In this document: one piece after another, positions 10,733 through 23,967 of the stretch | How the letters are laid out: each line of letters begins with the position of its first letter | How positions within the stretch are numbered: the stretch's first letter is position 1 | From: Cannabis sativa | Lineage: Eukaryota > Streptophyta > Magnoliopsida > Rosales > Cannabaceae | DNA: 64,000 nucleotides | Direction: 5' to 3' | Assembly (NCBI RefSeq): GCF_029168945.1 | Contig: NC_083605.1 | Coordinates: 3,045,280 to 3,109,279 of the forward strand | Made by a program: the position numbers and the translations under genes | The notes under the pieces: model-generated | The model's database searches: none | Seen by the model: only the letters and a program-made list of their open reading frames with translations | What the model was told of the DNA's origin: nothing

Positions 10733-12622
10733 TGTTGGGTTTTAAGCCCTAAATAAAACTCATTTCAATATAATCAGATTTACTTATTAATATAGATCAG
10801 AAATAACATTTAATGTTGCATGGTTCACATGATTTATTTCATGATTATATGTACATAATGTATAATTTCATCTGAAATCCTTTTCACATACTTGATCCTG
10901 TTTATTGTGCCGTCAACACATTGGAAAGTAAACATGACTATGTGAATAAAGTTTCCTAGATTTATCAGACATAGGGTTTTACTGATATGATAATCTACAA
11001 CAGAGTTTACTTGCATTTGGAGAAGTGATATGTTCTTTCCAGAGCATTGGTTAAAGTAAAGCTCAGGTTGGATGCATGGAGTATGCATCGGAAGGAACCG
11101 ATATTGAACTTTGACTTAGATTTATTAAACTTACCGTAATATCTATTCAAGTCAATATCGCCTAGTTGATCCTAGATCAAATGATCTTAATCCTGATATG
11201 ATTAGGCTCAATCTTGAAAGGCTACTCGTGTTCTTGATTTGTTAGTTAAGCCTACTTTTAGGTCAGGGTGATACGTACATTTTGGGAACACGGTAGTGCA
11301 ATTGAGTGGGAGCGCTAACATAAACATGGAATCTATAGCTTTTATCTGGCGAATAGTAAGCAAAGGATGATCTCCTTCGAGCTTGACCAAACGGACATAA
11401 ATGGTGGAGTACTCATTTCACATAAGCTGAAATATCATTTATACGGGGTCAAGTGTTTTAAGGAATAAATACATTGTAGGGTGTAACGGTAATTTAATCC
11501 CTTTACAGTGTAGATCATTCATATAGAGGATCATTGATCACATTAGGATTATAACAATGGATAACTAATGATGTGTCTATATGGTGGAACATATAGAGCA
11601 TTCTATATACTGAGAGTGCAATTCTAAGTTCTATGCGTGGATTCAACGAAGAATTAATAAGTTAGTGAATTTTAGTGCTAAATTCTTGATCTACTTATTA
11701 GAAGCTCAGTTATATAGACTCATGGTCCCCGCACTAGTTGAGATAATATTGCTTGTAAGACTCATATAATTGGTTTTGATTAATCAATTATAATTCTCAA
11801 ATTAGACTATGTCTATTTGTGAATTTTTCACTAAGTAAGGGCGAAATTGTAAAGAAAGAGTTTTAGGGGCATATTTGTTAATTATGATACTTTGTATGGT
11901 TCAATTAATAAATATGATAAGTGACAATATTATTTAATAATTATTTATAGTTATTAAATAGTTAGAATTGGCATTTAAATGGTTGAATTAGAAAATTGGC
12001 GTTTTTGAGAAAATCAGATGTAGAAAAGATAAAACTGCAAAATTGCAAAAAGTGAGGCCCAAATCCACTAAGCATGGCCAGCCACTTTTGTAGGCAATTT
12101 AAACTGATATTTTCATTATTTTAATGCCAAATAATTCAAACCTAACCCTAGTGGAATGCTATAAATAGATAGTGAAGGCTTCAGGAAAAACACACTTTTC
12201 TTCTGACACTTCTGATTCAGAAAAAACTGAGCCTCTCTCTCTCCCTATCTTTAGCCGCCACTTCCCTCTTCTTTTCTCCTTAAATTTCGAAAATCCTTAG
12301 TGTATGAGTAGTGCCCACACACAGCAAGTGATACCTCAATCATAGTGAGGAAGATCGTGAAGAAAGACTTTCAGCAAGAGGGAGTTTCAGCATCAAAGAT
12401 TCAGAGAAAGAGATCCAGGTTCAGATATTGATAATGCTCTGCTGCAGAAAGGAATCAAGGGCTAGATATCTGAACGGAAGGAGTCATTATATTCCGCTGC
12501 ACCCAATGTAAGGTTTCCTTAACTTTATATGTGTTTATTTCATCGTTTTAGAAAGTTCATATTTAGGGTGTTAATAAACATACTTGTGAGTAGATCTAAG
12601 ATCCTGGTAAAATATTCCAACA
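10733..12622 (+). repeat. 5' LTR of the copia-derived element
   Basis: 1890 bp, TGTTGGGTTTTAAGCCC...TTCCAACA. It carries the promoter-like region CTATAAATAGATAG near 12160. By eye it differs from the 3' LTR by a few substitutions plus short changes near the end (CTCTGCTGCAG versus GCTGCTCCGTGCGCG). Confidence 0.92.
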
Positions 12623-15600
12623 ACTGGCCTCAGAGCCATGGTAATTCATTTACTTGCAAGAAATTTGGACTTTAAAACGATTGTTTGTTTGTTTTTGGAT
12701 GGTATCATGTTGTATTGAGTGTTATATGATGATTGATTAATGTTTGTAAATTTTCGTGAAAAATAATTGTGATTCTGTTTCAGGAATTATTTTTATTGGA
12801 TAGTATGAAAAAAATTAAGCAAGTTACTTTTTTACAGAACTCAATTTCGATTTAATTTGAATTAGTTATGATTTTTTTAAGATTCGAAAAAATCGGAGTT
12901 GTGCTGAAATTTTCCTGCGATCGCGAAAACTGTCCGTACAGCTCACAATTTTTTCGTTTTTCTTCGTTTTTTCATGGAATTAACTTCCGATTTTTTGTAT
13001 AGTTCTATATTTATACTATTACTATTCCTAATTCAATTCTAATTATCATTATGAATTAATTTAATATTTTTAAAATTTAATTCATGATATTAGTGTAATT
13101 TGAATTTGAAAATAGTAAATATCTATCTTTTTTGCTTAATTATCTATCTTATTTTTAAATTTGATTATATCTTATCTTATTTTTAAATTTAAGGTCAGAT
13201 TTTAAATTTTTAAATTAAATCTTTTTTTCAAATAATTTGACCTTATTTAAATTTAAAATAAAATAACTATAATCATGTAATTTTAAAAAGATGTAAGATA
13301 TTTTGCTAACTTTTAAATTTTGTTATTTTATTTATTTAAATTACATTTAAAATCTGAAAAAGATATTCATTTATTTTTTTTTTTAATTTTTTATTTAATT
13401 TTTATTTATAAAATAACATTTAAATTTTAAAAGTAGTTAGCAAATTTTGAAATGATATTTAGGTTGGTTGAAACCTAATTTTTTAAAATTGTAGGTTTAA
13501 TTTTAAATTTAAATTTTTTTTTAAATTTCGAATTTTTCAAATTTTTTTATTTAAATTTTCGAAAATTATTTTTTATTTTAATTATTTTCGAAATTAATTA
13601 TTTAATTTAAAATTAAATAAATCCTACATCCAGCTAACCTTGTTGCAGGAGTATGTGTTTTAGCTTGTGTGTAAGTTTTCAAAACCTATTATTACTTGAT
13701 TGCAAATAGTCATGGTTACCTTTTGCCAGATCTAATGATCTGATGGCTCCCTTGGTCAAGTTAATAATTTGTAACAGGTATATTTACAATCTTCTTTCAT
13801 CTGTGTATGACCTAGCAACATGATAGGACCCATCCAAAGTATGCATGTGTGAGCCTATGTGTTTAATTTTATTATAGATGCATATAGGTTGTTGTTTCTA
13901 AAATAAATTATCATAGTTCTTGATAGAATTTATTTAGGCCCATTTAGTTTTTGGGCCTATTCAATTAATAACAGTTGTTCTTATTAAGGTTAAATTCCTC
14001 TCTTTTGGGCCTTGTGTGAGAGTTGGGAGCCATAGTAGTGGGTACGACATACTGAACCCAGCACCCCCTCACATGAACTACCCCAATTGTGAAGGCCCAT
14101 TTGCCTGATTTGAATAACTGTACTAGGTTAATTAAACTAGTTTAACCTAATAAAATTGATTAGCAACATAATTAATTTCATTTATTTTGAAATTAATTTA
14201 ATAAAATTATAGTTTAAAGAATTTTTTATTCTAAGCTAAACTATATGTATTTTCTTGTATTTAATTAAATATAGAATTATAACCATCTAGATTCTTTCTG
14301 GAGCTTAATTTAATTTTTTTATTAAATATTCCTATTTAAGTTGATATTTAGTTATCTACAACTAACCAACTTAAATCTGAATATCTTTTGGATTTAAAAT
14401 TTTAAAATTAAGTTGAGCAATTTTAGGCATTGGTTATTAAGATTCTTTAGATATTTTTTAAGTTAATATCTTTTCGAATATTAACTTAAAATGGAATATT
14501 TTAGATATTTTTTAGGTTAGTATCTTTTCGAATATTAACTTAAAATGGAATATTTTTGAATTAAGTGGTTACAACTTAATTTTTGATATTTAAGTAAATT
14601 TAAATTTGAAAATATTTAAGTTCTAGATTTTTTCTAATACAACTTAAATTAGATATTTTTTCAAATTTTGTGGAAAAGATACTTAGTCAAATAAGATATT
14701 TTCTAGATAGTTATTTCTAGACTACTTATTATTTCTAATATTAAATAGGAAAATATTATACATTGTGAAATTAATTATTTAAATAATTAATTTTGGTACA
14801 ATTTATTTTAAGTATATTTTTTCCTAGTATTAAACTGGAGATTAATAATTAAGCCTTCTCTACACTTAATTATTTATTTCTTGAATTTAATACATTTAAT
14901 TAATTTGAAAATTAAATATCTAAGTTGATTTTCATCATGATACTTAAATATTTCTTTTTCATGACACTTAATTAAATAGAAAATTATTTTTAGTTCAAAT
15001 TTATTTTTTCAACTAAATTTAAATAATTTTCAAAATATATTTTTTCTTTATTTTATTAATCAAATTTCGAAATTGCATTTCTTAAATGCTGGAATTTCGA
15101 ATTTTATCTTGAAAAATAGATTAAGTTGTAAATTAATTATTTATTTTAATTAATTTTGGACCAACTTAAATCAATGATTTTTTCATTAATTGATTAATTT
15201 AAAAATAAATTGAATTAAAGTATATAATTAGAAATTGAATTAATTAGTCAAAGGAAAATCTAGATAGATGATATTTTTTGCTTGAAGTATTTTTCTAGTG
15301 TATTTAATTAAATAGAAAATTAATATTTAAGTTGATTTTCATCATCATACTTAAATATTTGAAATTTTTCTTATATATTTAATTAAATAGGAAAATTATA
15401 TTTTTTGTTGTAAATTAATTTTATTAATTAATTTTGGGCCAACATTAAATTAGAATAATTTTTCCAGGATTTATTTTTTATTTTAACATACATTTTTCGA
15501 AAATTGTATTCTTAAATACTTTAATTTTTCGAAATGCAATATATATTTATAGAAAATAAAATTTGAGTTGTAAATTAATTTAAATTAATTTTGTAACAAC

Positions 15601-17059
15601 TTAAATTGAATATTTTTCTAAATATTTATTGGAAATTATTACTAAGATGGAAATAATTCATGTTATTTCATATCCATCTAAGTAAAATTTATATTTAGAA
15701 TTTTTCATTCTAAATTGGAAATTTTAACTAAATAAATATGTATTTAAAATAAATAGAATAAATAAAGAGAATCAAAGAAAATACAACCCTCTTTAAATAA
15801 TGAGCTTTATTATTAAGATATTCGATCTCCATTGTGGGTTTTACACCGCGTTTGTTTTAGTGAGTAATCCTCCCTAATGGAGGAACGTTCATTAGCAATT
15901 TCGCACCGTTTAACCTTGCATGATAAGTAGTTTGTAAGTGTTTTGTATGGTATGAATCACCCTAATGGTGGCAACCATACTTGACTTGCAAATTATGAAA
16001 CAATGGTGGAAGCTCATAAGATAGAATTGCCTTGACTCTCGCCTAAACGGGACAACGCTGAATTCCAATCTTGATCGAATAAAAGGTTGCTAGAATGGTT
16101 ATCATTTTAGATGAGCTGACAACTTTATTCAATGGATGATGCTTTGACTCTCGCCTAAACGGGACACTGTATCAGTTTGTTGAAAAACCTTGGAAAATTT
16201 TTAGGATTGTAAGTTTTAGTATTTTCACTTGTCATTCCTACTTGCTATATGCTTATAATTTCTGAATTGTGTATGAATTTATATTGAACCATGTTATTTT
16301 TTATTATTAAGTTGTAGTTTAATTTCGAATCTTTATTGTTGGTCTAACATGTTTGTTTTTCTAATGAGATAAATCCCTAATGGATTTTCACCATTAGACA
16401 TACATAATAGTGTAAGATCTCGAAAGATAAATATTGTATATGCAACATCTAGCTGTTCATCAATTGATGACACCTTAGACTAGTATTTTTACAATATGAA
16501 ACAAGAAGATTACATAAATAAGATTACTTTGTCTTTCGCTAATCGAAGCATCGTTGGATTCTTATTTATAAACGAAATTATCCTAATTCCTCTTAGCTTA
16601 TTCACTTCGAAAAGCTCAATAACATATCATTGGATGAATGGTCTATAAATCATTTTATGTCATTCTATATTTTCTCTTAAGAAATTAAATGACGCATATG
16701 ATTATAATCCCGAAATTCTATTCCCAATTGATATAAATCCTCAATCATAGAAATCTCCTGCTTGTATGGGCAAATCAGACTTAGAGTTAAATTATTAGTG
16801 GTGGTCCAAGATAGAATTACTCATTATATTTGGTATAAATTTAAGTCTTTGACTTTAATTTTAGATTCCAAATAGAAATTTTCTTATATTTCTAATTCCA
16901 GATACAAGTTACACTTTCTCAAGTGTTTAATATCCATCTTTTATTAATGGATTCAAACTGTATGGAATATGAGTTAGGTATTCTGTGACCAGGATCCACT
17001 TACACTATTCTAAGAATTCTTTGATGTAACTAAACCTATGTCATCAAAAGACACTACCA
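12623..17059 (+). other. Noncoding AT-rich body of the copia-derived element
   Basis: No gag or protease frame survives. Homopolymer-like A/T tracts dominate 12900-15780. At 15830-16180 two similar segments carry GACTCTCGCCTAAACGGGACA (16034 and 16147), a direct repeat of about 110 bp spacing. I recognise no coding domain here. Confidence 0.6.
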
Positions 17060-18984
17060 CATTTTTTTTAATCTATGGCATTTGTATCTTGTTCATAGTG
17101 GATTTGACAAGATCAATCTCTGCAAAAAGTTAATATGCCTATATCCACTGAAAGTAGTTCATCTCATTCGCAGATGGATGTACATTCAGGGGTGGACATG
17201 AGTTTTTCGTTGTATTCTTAAAACGATCACTCTAGATTATACCTTTTAGCAAGAAATTTGAAATGTTTGAAAATTTTCATTAATTTCTAGCAATGGTTAA
17301 AACCATTAAGGTAAGTGGTTAAAGATCTTGCGAACTGATAGGGGTGGAGAAATAGTTAGTAGATATGCAGTTCAAAGATAATTAAATTGATTTTTGAATT
17401 ATATCCAAACTTACCTCCCCAGAAATTTCGAGTTGCATGTTGATGATTAGTTACTAGTCGTTGCCTAATTCCTTCTATGGTAATACAATTTCAGAATGAT
17501 GTAATGGTTGTATACTTAATGTAAATCATTACTAGATTCATGGATGACCTAATCAAAATCTTAAGAAAAGCTAGAACTGTTAACCATGGTTTGTTAGCTG
17601 TTCTAAGTGATTAGGGGTGGACCATCCCATTATCAATAGATAAGAAAGTGTTTGTTCAAACAAATACTACTTTTCTAAGATAATGACTAGGTCTGAAAAC
17701 AAGTAGCAAATAAAGGAAATATTTAATTCTTGATTCCAAAAAGTGTTCTATCATCTTACATATGATGATCCCACTGCCTCTGTTGTCTTGTCACAACCGA
17801 AGAGATCAATACCATTTAGTTTTCTTCGACATAATTCACGGTACCTTGTCGTAGTGGGAAAGTTTCTAGGAACTCACCTTCTTATGACTTGGGAGACACT
17901 AGTGATTAATATCCATTGTGAGTTTAAACAAGTAATGGATTGTTAAGATAAGAAACTAAGAAGAAAAGCCAATAGAACTATGGTTTAATCCATTCACATG
18001 GAGTAACCTAAAGTTTTCTATTACAAGGACATAAAAGGAAATTTTCATTTATAAGTCTATTCAATGGACTTAACAAACTTCCTGTTCCTAGTATTATAGG
18101 TTTGAGTTTATCTAAACCTATGGCTTGTGGTATACTTGGTAATTACTTACTCTAATGCAAGCAACTTACTTTAGTAAGATGCTGAAGCATTTTCTTTCTA
18201 ATGGCAATCTATAGAAGCTTCACAACTTCTTAGACATAGACTTTATTTATCTAAGGAAAAGTCTTAACTATTCCAGAGAAGATAAAGCCATGAAAGAATT
18301 TCTTATATCAACAGTGAGAGGTCTTAGATATGCTTTTGTATGCCTTAGACCAGACACCTGCTGTTGAGTGGGAGTAATGAGTAGGTATCAGATTAATCCA
18401 GGAGAAGAACATTGGAACACAATCAAGTAAATCCTAAGATTAAGAAGAGGAACTATATGTTAGTCTATAAGGGTGTGTTTAAAACTCTTAGACTACACCA
18501 CATCAGATTTTGAAATTTGCCTTTGTGCTAATAAATCTTTCTGATAAGATGGTGATTACTCTGAGGGTGGAATAGTGATTTTGGAGAAGTGTAAAAACCT
18601 ATCTGAAGTCTCTAGGTCTACCAGAGAGAGATTGAATGTTAAAGTTGCAGGAAAGGTACCTATTCAGTCTAAGGAAAGTTCTATACATCTTTGGCACCAT
18701 TCCAAATTGCCTTAAACTACTAGTGTTAATTTCCTGATTAACCAAAAGTAGTTGCCAAAGGTATAGAATCCAGTATCCCCAGAGAGTAGACATATAGAGA
18801 GGAATTTCACATTATCAATGATTTTGTGATTAAGGAAGAGTAATAGTGGAGAAAAGGTTGTGTTTAATTCAACCTTTCAGATCCTATTACGAGGAGTTTA
18901 CTACTACTACACTTGATTTGTATATCAAGGTGTTGAGATTATTTGAAATGCACTTTTTGTTTTATATTAGTGCAAGTGGGAGTT
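17060..18984 (+). pseudogene. Degenerate copia integrase, RT and RNase H
   Basis: Traces read through stops: LWHLYLVHSGFDKIN at about 17076-17120 (GAG-pre-integrase), NDHSRLYLL (integrase core) near 17226, RGLRYAFVCLRPDTC at about 18318-18362 and SRYQINPGEEHWNTIK to about 18425 (RT end). RNase H-like residues follow to about 18600. No open frame exceeds 70 codons, so this copy cannot have moved itself. Confidence 0.75.
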
Positions 18985-20880
18985 TGTTGGGTTTTATGCC
19001 CTAAATAAAACTCATTTCAATATAATCAGATTTACTTATTAATATAGATCAGAAATAACATTTAATGTTGCATGGTTCACATGATTTATTTCATGATTAT
19101 ATGTACATAATGTATAATTTCATCTGAAATCCTTTTCACATACTTGATCCTGTTTATTGTGCCGTCAACACATTGGAAAGTAAACATGACTATGTGAATA
19201 AAGTTTCCTAGATTTATCAGACATAGGGTTTTACTGATATGATAATCTACAACAGAGTTTACTTGCATTTGGAGAAGTGATATGTTCTTTCCAGAGCATT
19301 GGTTAAAGTAAAGCTCAGGTTGGATGCATGGAGTATGCATCGGAAGGAACCGATATTGAACTTTGACTTAGATTTATTAAACTTACCGTAATATCTATTC
19401 AAGTCAATATCGCCTAGTTGATCCTAGATCAAATGATCTTAATCCTGATATGATTAGGCTCAATCTTGAAAGGCTACTCGTGTTCTTGATTTGTTAGTTA
19501 AGCCTACTTTTAGGTCAGGGTGATACGTACATTTTGGGAACACGGTAGTGCAATTGAGTGGGAGCGCTAACATAAACATGGAATCTATAGCTTTTATCTG
19601 GCGAATAGTAAGCAAAGGATGATCTCCTTCGAGCTTGACCAAACGAACATAAATGGTGGAGTACTCATTTCACATAAGCTGAAATATCATTTATACGGGG
19701 TCAAGTGTTTTAAGGAATAAATACATTGTAGGGTGTAACGGTAATTTAATCCCTTTACAGTGTAGATCATTCATATAGAGGATCATTGATCACATTAGGA
19801 TTATAACAATGGATAACTAATGATGTGTCTATATGGTGGAACATATAGAGCATTCTATATACTGAGAGTGCAATTCTAAGTTCTATGCGTGGATTCAACG
19901 AAGAATTAATAAGTTAGTGAATTTTAGTGCTAAATTCTTGATCTACTTATTAGAAGCTCAGTTATATAGACTCATGGTCCCCGCACTAGTTGAGATAATA
20001 TTGCTTGTAAGACTCATATAATTGGTTTTGATTAATCAATTATAATTCTCAAATTAGACTATGTCTATTTGTGAATTTTTCACTAAGTAAGGGCGAAATT
20101 GTAAAGAAAGAGTTTTAGGGGCATATTTGTTAATTATGATACTTTGTATGGTTCAATTAATAAATATGATAAATGACAATATTATTTAATAATTATTTAT
20201 AGTTATTAAATAGTTAGAATTGGCATTTAAATGGTTGAATTAGAAAATTGGCGTTTTTGAGAAAATCAGATGCAGAAAAGATAAAACTGCAAAATTGCAA
20301 AAAGTGAGGCCCAAATCCACTAAGCATGGCCAGCCACTTTTGTAGGCAATTTAAACTGATATTTTCATTATTTTAATGCCAAATAATTCAAACCTAACCC
20401 TAGTGGAATGCTATAAATAGATAGTGAAGGCTTCAGGAAAAACACACTTTTCTTCTGACACTTCTGATTCAGAAAAAACTGAGCCTCTCTCTCTCCCTAT
20501 CTTTAGCCGCCACTTCCCTCTTCTTTTCTCCTTAAATTTCGAAAATCCTTAGTGTATGAGTAGTGCCCACACACAGCAAGTGATACCTCAATCATAGTGA
20601 GGAAGATCGTGAAGAAAGACTTTCAGCAAGAGGGAGTTTCAGCATCAAAGATTCAGAGAAAGAGATCCAGGTTCAGATATTGATAATGCTGCTCCGTGCG
20701 CGTAAAGGAATCAAGGGCTAGATATCTGAACGGAAGGAGTCATTATATTCCGCTGCACCCAATGTAAGGTTTCCTTAACTTTATATGTGTTTATTTCATC
20801 GTTTTAGAAAGTTCATATTTAGGGTGTTAATAAACATACTTGTGAGTAGATCTAAGATCCTGGTAAAATAATTTCCAACA
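18985..20880 (+). repeat. 3' LTR of the copia-derived element
   Basis: 1896 bp, TGTTGGGTTTTATGCCC...TTCCAACA, nearly identical to 10733-12622. Short minus-strand open frames within the two LTRs have identical translations and are LTR sequence, not genes. Confidence 0.92.
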
Positions 20881-21108
20881 ATTAAATCCACGTATCATTT
20901 TCTTATTAGTATATTTGAACTAATTTTTTTAAATAATAAAAATTTAATGACTTGGACCAATTAGGGATTGCCAGGTGGCAATTTACTTAAACAGATACCT
21001 ACAGAAGTTTCAAAATTACAACTTAGGTATTATTACCGCCAAAAATTATACTTAGATATTTATTTGCAATTGGATGTTAAACTTAAGTATTTATGCCGTA
21101 AATTACTC

Positions 21109-22508
21109 TATATCAAAATTACTAATTAATTAATTGTTTATATATATAGAATAATTCTATGGTACATACCCTTATTTTGTTCTCATAGCATAGGAACATT
21201 TTCTTAGTCCTTAATGTATATGACTTTTGAGTATGCACATTAACTAATATACATTTACATGTACCCAATAAAAGTATTAAATTATTAAAATAGTATTAAG
21301 TCTAAAAAAAATTCTGACACCTAACCTATTAAATATAGATACCAAATAATATATTTTAAAATAGTGCTAAACCAATTAACATTTAGCATATTGTAACTAA
21401 TTAATTACATAAACACTAATTAACTATAAACTAAACTAACAGTTTTTTTTTAAAAAAAAAAAAACAAAAAAAAAAGCAATAAAAATAAATTTATAACATC
21501 ATACTACTAATACATTTTATATGTTAATAATATAAAATAAAACTTGAGATTTTTTTTTTTAAATTACAACTAAAAAGAGTAATCAAATAATACAACTATT
21601 TCAAATCACAGCAAACAATTTAGAGATAAACATTATTATTTCAAAATAAAGTAACCATTTTTTTTAATTCATTTAGTTTTTTACTCATGAAATTCATTTA
21701 AATAAATTTTTTTCACTAAATTCATTTAAAAAAATTTAATTGAGAAAAATAACTATCATTATTATTAAAGCTAAAATAGAATTCTAAAATATGATCTCAA
21801 ATAAACTACAAAAAAATTTAGTCATGAACAATTAAAAAAAAAACAATAAATGAGATTAAAAAAAAAAATAGATTGTGTAATTCTTCACTTTCTTTTTAAA
21901 AAAATTATCTTGCTTTACCTATTGATAAAATCCTTGTAGATTATACATATAAACTAGTCTCTCTCCCTCTATTTTTTTTTTTAAATTATCTCTCCTCCTA
22001 AAATTTTGCATTTCAACAAAAAAAAAATTAAGCCATTAAAATTATGTCAAAGAAAATAGTTTTTTTTCTAGCTGCATTCCATATAGAGATGATAGAAGCT
22101 CTTAATCTCTTATACCTACCCCATTTTTATATACATTTTTTTTAGATCATTCCACGATTTTTTTTTTCTCTCATCCCTAAAAGTTGAAAGTAAAAAAGGG
22201 AACAAAATCCTATTTTGCAGTGATTATTATTTAAAATTGACAGTTTGTGAAAGAATTAATGAGCTTTTCATATTCCTTTTAATTTATTTATCTTCCATGA
22301 ACATTTTATTTCTTGTCACATGTAGATGTGGGTCCACCACTATAATAATAATTCTTTTATACTCTTTTATGCTTTGGTATATAAATAAATCTAAATTATT
22401 CACTGCCCCAAAGCCACACCAGTATTATATATCTAAACATGAGCCTATCATATAGCATGTGGCCTGTCGTGTTAGCGAACTATAATCTTCCACCTTGATT
22501 ATGTATGA
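21109..22508. other. AT-rich intron 2 DNA of TPS-B
   Basis: Poly-A/T-rich sequence with no open frame resembling a protein. The 72-codon frame at 22237-22455 has no recognisable features. No structured repeat is visible. Confidence 0.5.
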
Positions 22509-22693
22509 AAGACAATAATTTCATGTTGGCCCTACTTATTCCTGGACGAAAATTACCAGGTAAAGACATAGACATGGATATATTTCTAAGACCATTGGTG
22601 GATGAGCTAAAAGAATTGTGGGTTGATAGAGTTGATACGAGAGGTTGAAGGACAAACACTATGTTCAAGTTGCGTGCAACCCTTTTATGGACT
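22509..22693 (+). pseudogene. CACTA (En/Spm) tnp2-type transposase fragment
   Basis: Read in frame with one shift, the plus strand gives NNFMLALLIPGRKLPGKDIDM, then FLRPLVDELKELW and FKLRATLLWTI, the conserved block of plant CACTA TNP2 transposases (family consensus roughly LLIPGPxxPGxDIDVxLxPLxxELKxLW). It ends abruptly where a MITE related to 10632-21108 begins. Confidence 0.75.
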
Positions 22694-22972
22694 ATATTTC
22701 TAAAACTTTCTAGTTACCTAGCCATTAAGTGTCAAGTTATTATACACGTGTTATTTTTTTATTGGTATATTTAAATTAATTTTTAAATTAAAAAAATAAA
22801 ATCTAATGATCTAGACTAATTAGGGTCTGCCATGTGGCCATTAACTTAACACTTAATGGTCAGGTACCTAGGGAAGTTCCAGAATTTTAACTTAGGTACT
22901 ATTACTGTCAAAAATTAAAATTAAATATTTATCTGCAATCAAAAGTTAAACATATTTATATCGCAAATTACT
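22694..22972. mobile_element. Second copy of the intron-2 MITE family
   Basis: Shares CTTTCTAGTTACCTAGCCATTAAGT-type and ACTTAGGTACTATTACTGTC-type blocks with 10660-10732 and 20886-21108, and ends CGCAAATTACTC. The left terminus is lost at the junction with the CACTA fragment. Confidence 0.55.
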
Positions 22973-23142
22973 CATTTATTTTAATATGAGTTACTTGATT
23001 ATATGCTTATTTAAATATATGTTGACACATACATATTAATTTATATTTTATTATGAATTATGGTACTTATTAAATTTTTTTTTTTTATGAACCTGTATTG
23101 CTCAAAAAATAATTTTATTATGAAGAAAACAAATCTAAGAAA

Positions 23143-23532
23143 TACATAAAAGGGTAAATACTATTTTGGACCCTATGTTTCGCAAAAGTTACAGATTGGA
23201 CCATGTGTTTTGTTAAATGACAAAATGGACCATGTATTTTCTAAAATAGTAAAAATAGGACCCTGAGCTTAATTTTTGACAACTTTTTTTGTATACAACC
23301 AACTTGAAGACAATTCTTAACACGAACAAATACAAAAAATGTAAACAATTTTGTCATAGCACTTTTAGATCGGATTATAATTAAACTTTATTTTGACAAA
23401 AAATTAATTCAATGTCCTATTTGTACTAATTTAGAAAATACATGGTCCATTTTGTCATTTAACAAAACACATGGTCCAATTGATAACTTTTGCAAAACAC
23501 GGGGTCCAAAATTGTATTTACCTTACATAAAA
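23143..23532. mobile_element. Mutator-like MITE with 9-bp target-site duplication
   Basis: Body 23152-23523 (372 bp). The arms are about 130 bp inverted repeats: GGGTAAATACTATTTTGGAC against the inverse of GTCCAAAATTGTATTTACCT. A perfect 9-bp duplication TACATAAAA flanks it (23143-23151, 23524-23532), the Mutator signature. No coding capacity; it lies in intron 2 of TPS-B. Confidence 0.88.
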
Positions 23533-23914
23533 TATAAATTTTAGAAAATAAATTTTAAAAATGGTCCTCAACAAACTTATTAAAATAAATATTTTTTGAA
23601 AGCAACATACTACAAAAAATATATTTAGAAGAATATGAAAAAAAAAATAAGATATTACAAATTAAGTGTACTAAAAAGTAAAATAAAATAACCATTAAAT
23701 TTAATTTTGTAGAAAAATAAAAAATAAAGAAGAAGAAGAAGAAGACAATAGTGTAAAGACAAAAAAGGTGTAAAAATATTACTAGCTAGGTTCCACTATT
23801 GCTATCATATTTCCTCAACTTTATTATCATTAGATCAACAATCAAATGCTAGAAAATTATCCCTACCATAAAGACAAAACTAAAGTCTCTACCATAGACA
23901 TTTCCTATATATTA

Positions 23915-23949
<35 letters not shown>

Positions 23950-23967
23950 TAAATTTAATATACATAC
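23533..23967. other. TPS-B intron 2, 5' part
   Basis: AT-rich, with (GAA)n near 23728-23743 and a (TA)n microsatellite at about 23924-23946 next to the exon 2 donor. No gene is seen. Confidence 0.5.

Larger units (their letters stand above)
10733..20880 (+). mobile_element. 10.1-kb copia-derived LTR retrotransposon, young LTRs, dead pol
   Basis: The 5' LTR is 10733-12622 and the 3' LTR 18985-20880, both with TGTTGG...CCAACA ends. A perfect 5-bp target-site duplication ATTAA flanks the element (10728-10732, 20881-20885). A primer-binding-like TGGCCTCAGAGCC follows the 5' LTR at 12625, and a purine run AAGTGGGAGTT precedes the 3' LTR. The 6.4-kb interior is mostly noncoding and AT-rich. Copia traces begin near 17060 and are full of stops. 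It sits inside a MITE in intron 2 of TPS-B. Confidence 0.92.
10632..21108. mobile_element. MITE split by the copia insertion
   Basis: Left half 10632-10732 and right half 20886-21108 have inverted ends: GAGTAATTTGCAGCATAAAT versus the inverse of ATTTATGCCGTAAATTACTC. Rejoined around the 5-bp duplication it is about 324 bp. A related copy without the insertion is at about 22690-22972, ending CGCAAATTACTC. Confidence 0.7.

Noticed and set aside
10834..11390. Two minus-strand open frames repeated identically at 19086-19642
   Set aside because: They are antisense to the two LTRs of one element; identity reflects the recent insertion, not a gene family.
17743..17946. Separate small gene in the copia-derived element
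   Set aside because: It lies between the integrase and RT remnants and is a chance open piece of decayed pol.
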